This document shows positions 49,584 through 50,963 of a stretch of 50,963 nucleotides of DNA, in pieces; position 1 is the stretch's first letter; every line of letters starts with the position of its first letter. Source of the stretch: a virus. The position numbers were made by a program, and so were the translations under genes. The notes beneath the pieces were generated by a model, which saw only the letters and a list, made by a program, of their open reading frames with translations, ran no database searches and had not been told where the DNA came from. The stretch is from IMG/VR virus record IMGVR_UViG_3300044825_001111, positions 1 through 50,963 of that record; one strand, written 5' to 3'.

Positions 49584-50939
49584 TCAGGCGGCCTTGCCAG
49601 CCTTGACCAGTTCTTCGCGCTTGCTGGCGCACCACAGCTCGTAGGACTCGAAGCCGTCCTTGCGCCAGTCGTACCGGGCATCGGCCACGTCCTCGAAGGT
49701 CTGGCCGGTGGACTCGAGCGTGGCCTTTTTCCCCGAGAAATCCTGCCAGCGCTTGATGGCGACGTCGACGTAGATCGGGTTCAGTTCGATCGCTAGCACC
49801 CGGCGGCCGGACTGCTCGCCCGCGATGATGGTCGTGCCGGATCCCGAGAACGGCTCATAGACCGCGTTGCCGGGGACGGAGTTGTTCTCCATCGGGCGGC
49901 GCATGCACTCGACGGGCTTCTGGGTGGAGTGGCCCGTTTCGGATTTCTTCGGCTTTGCTATGTCCCACAAGGTGGACTGCTTGCGGTCGCCAGCCCAATG
50001 GCCGGTCGCCTTCTCGCGCACCGCGTACCAACACGTCTCGTGCTGCGAGTGGTAGTTCCCGCGCCCCACGACAAGCGCGCTCTTGCCCCACACAATCAGG
50101 TTGCGGAGCTTGAAGCCGCAGTCCGTGAGCTGATTGGCGACGCTGACAAGCTGCTTTTCGCCGTGCCACACATAGGCCACGTCGCCCGGAAACAGCGCCC
50201 ACGCCTCGCGCCAGTCCGACTTGTCGTCATTCTCGACCTTGCCCTTGGCCCGGCCCTTGCCCGTGCTCAACAGGCTGCCATCGGCGTTCTTGGCCGTGGT
50301 CCGCCAGTCGGCGTCGTACTCGACCCCATATGGAGGATCGGTCACCATCAGGTGGGGCCGTTCCTGCCCCAGACAGGCCCCAACAGCGGCAGCGTCGGTC
50401 GAGTCGCCACACACCAGCCGGTGCCCGCCCAGAAGCCACACGTCGCCAAGCGTGGCCACCGCGCGGGCGCCTGCCTCGGGGACGGCGTCAGGGTCGGTGA
50501 GGCCGGCAGTGCCTTTGCCCGCCAGCAGGGCGTCGATGTCCGAGAATCCCAGCAGGTCGAGGTCGAAGCCGGATCCCTTGAGGTCGGCCAGCTCGTTCGT
50601 CAGCATGTCGGCATCCCACCCGGCGTTGAGCGCCAGCTGGTTGTCGGCCAGGACGTAAGCCTTCTTCTGGGCGTCGGACCAGCCCTCGGCCACCATGACC
50701 GGCACTTCGGCCAGGCCCAGCTTGCGGGCGGCAAGGACGCGGCCGTGGCCGGCGATGATCTGCCCGCCCTCGTCCACGAGGACCGGGTTCGTCCAGCCCC
50801 ACTCCTGCATCGACGCCGCGATCTGCGCCACCTGGGCGTCGCTATGGGTGCGGGCGTTCCGGGCGTAGGGGATCAGCGCCTCGATCGGCCGGCGCTCCAC
50901 GCGATCTGCAGGCCACTTTTGTTGCAAGAAAGCCCTCAA
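49584..50939 (-). CDS. ParB-like nuclease/DNA methyltransferase fusion, 451 aa
   Basis: TTG start at 50939; an in-frame TAA lies just upstream, so no earlier start is possible. Residues 15-140 form a ParB/Spo0J-like domain (PYARNARTHSDAQVAQIAAS, GGQIIAGHGRVLAARKLG). The rest is a beta-class methyltransferase: DPPYGVEY at 201-208 and YEPFSGSGTTIIAGEQSG at 361-378. Such fusions are frequent next to terminase genes and may mark or protect DNA to be packaged. The gene begins 2 nt after the HNH stop. Confidence 0.92.
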   Translation of the reverse strand: MRAFLQQKWPADRVERRPIEALIPYARNARTHSDAQVAQIAASMQEWGWTNPVLVDEGGQIIAGHGRVLAARKLGLAEVPVMVAEGWSDAQKKAYVLADNQLALNAGWDADMLTNELADLKGSGFDLDLLGFSDIDALLAGKGTAGLTDPDAVPEAGARAVATLGDVWLLGGHRLVCGDSTDAAAVGACLGQERPHLMVTDPPYGVEYDADWRTTAKNADGSLLSTGKGRAKGKVENDDKSDWREAWALFPGDVAYVWHGEKQLVSVANQLTDCGFKLRNLIVWGKSALVVGRGNYHSQHETCWYAVREKATGHWAGDRKQSTLWDIAKPKKSETGHSTQKPVECMRRPMENNSVPGNAVYEPFSGSGTTIIAGEQSGRRVLAIELNPIYVDVAIKRWQDFSGKKATLESTGQTFEDVADARYDWRKDGFESYELWCASKREELVKAGKAA

Positions 50940-50941
50940 TG

Positions 50942-50963
50942 TTACGGTTTATGGTTTTTGCGG
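50942..50963 (-). CDS. C-terminal end of the packaging HNH gene
   Basis: Read on the minus strand after bases 2-1, these 22 bases complete the codon AAC and add CGC AAA AAC CAT AAA CCG TAA. This gives the ending LHHNRKNHKP of the HNH protein that starts at 233. It makes sense only if the two window ends are joined. Confidence 0.8.

Overview
The window reads as the complete genome of a temperate siphovirus with an HK97/lambda-type morphogenesis module. It is high-GC and its genes most resemble phages of Alphaproteobacteria, probably Hyphomicrobiales (Rhizobiales). That host call is an inference from an integrase and small proteins of a type I associate with that order, and from a core sequence matching the 3' half of a tRNA-Pro gene. 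I ran no database search. The sequence appears to be circular: an HNH endonuclease gene cut by base 1 is completed in frame by the last 22 bases (50963 back to 50942) and stops 2 nt before the next gene.

Layout. The immunity region is at about 8.45-9.15 kb. It holds a Cro-like gene (leftward), a short CI-like repressor (rightward), and two operators that match at 14 of 18 positions on either side of the repressor. Leftward from there runs one very long gene string on the minus strand. First come early genes (8.7 to 0.3 kb): a GIY-YIG-type nuclease, a GapR-like protein, a VRR-NUC nuclease, a winged-helix protein, a DNA methyltransferase, HNH nucleases, a DnaB-type helicase and a DUF1376 replication protein. 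A strong terminator follows at 241-269. The string then crosses the circle junction into late genes: packaging HNH, ParB-methyltransferase fusion, small and large terminase, a protease-capsid fusion, portal, a collagen-like head fibre, connectors, tail tube, chaperones, tape measure, tail tip, NlpC/P60 and J-like protein. Next come a lysis cassette (29.5-27.0 kb) and a fibre and tailspike cluster (27.0-19.3 kb) that includes a GQSN-type esterase and a DUF4838-like protein.

The rightward arm (8.75-19.3 kb) carries small proteins, a coiled-coil protein plus RecT, an unusual G-rich pentamer-periodic repeat tract (12.8-13.35 kb), more small accessory proteins, an integrase reduced to its catalytic domain, an HNH gene, attP, and a membrane-anchored SGNH hydrolase. 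It converges with the tailspike gene, and the two stop ends overlap by 18 nt.

Most neighbouring genes overlap by 1-4 nt (ATGA, GTGA, TAATG or TGATG). This fixed many of the start sites and revealed several genes shorter than 60 codons. The least explained element is the GGCGGTC/pentamer tract next to the recT operon.
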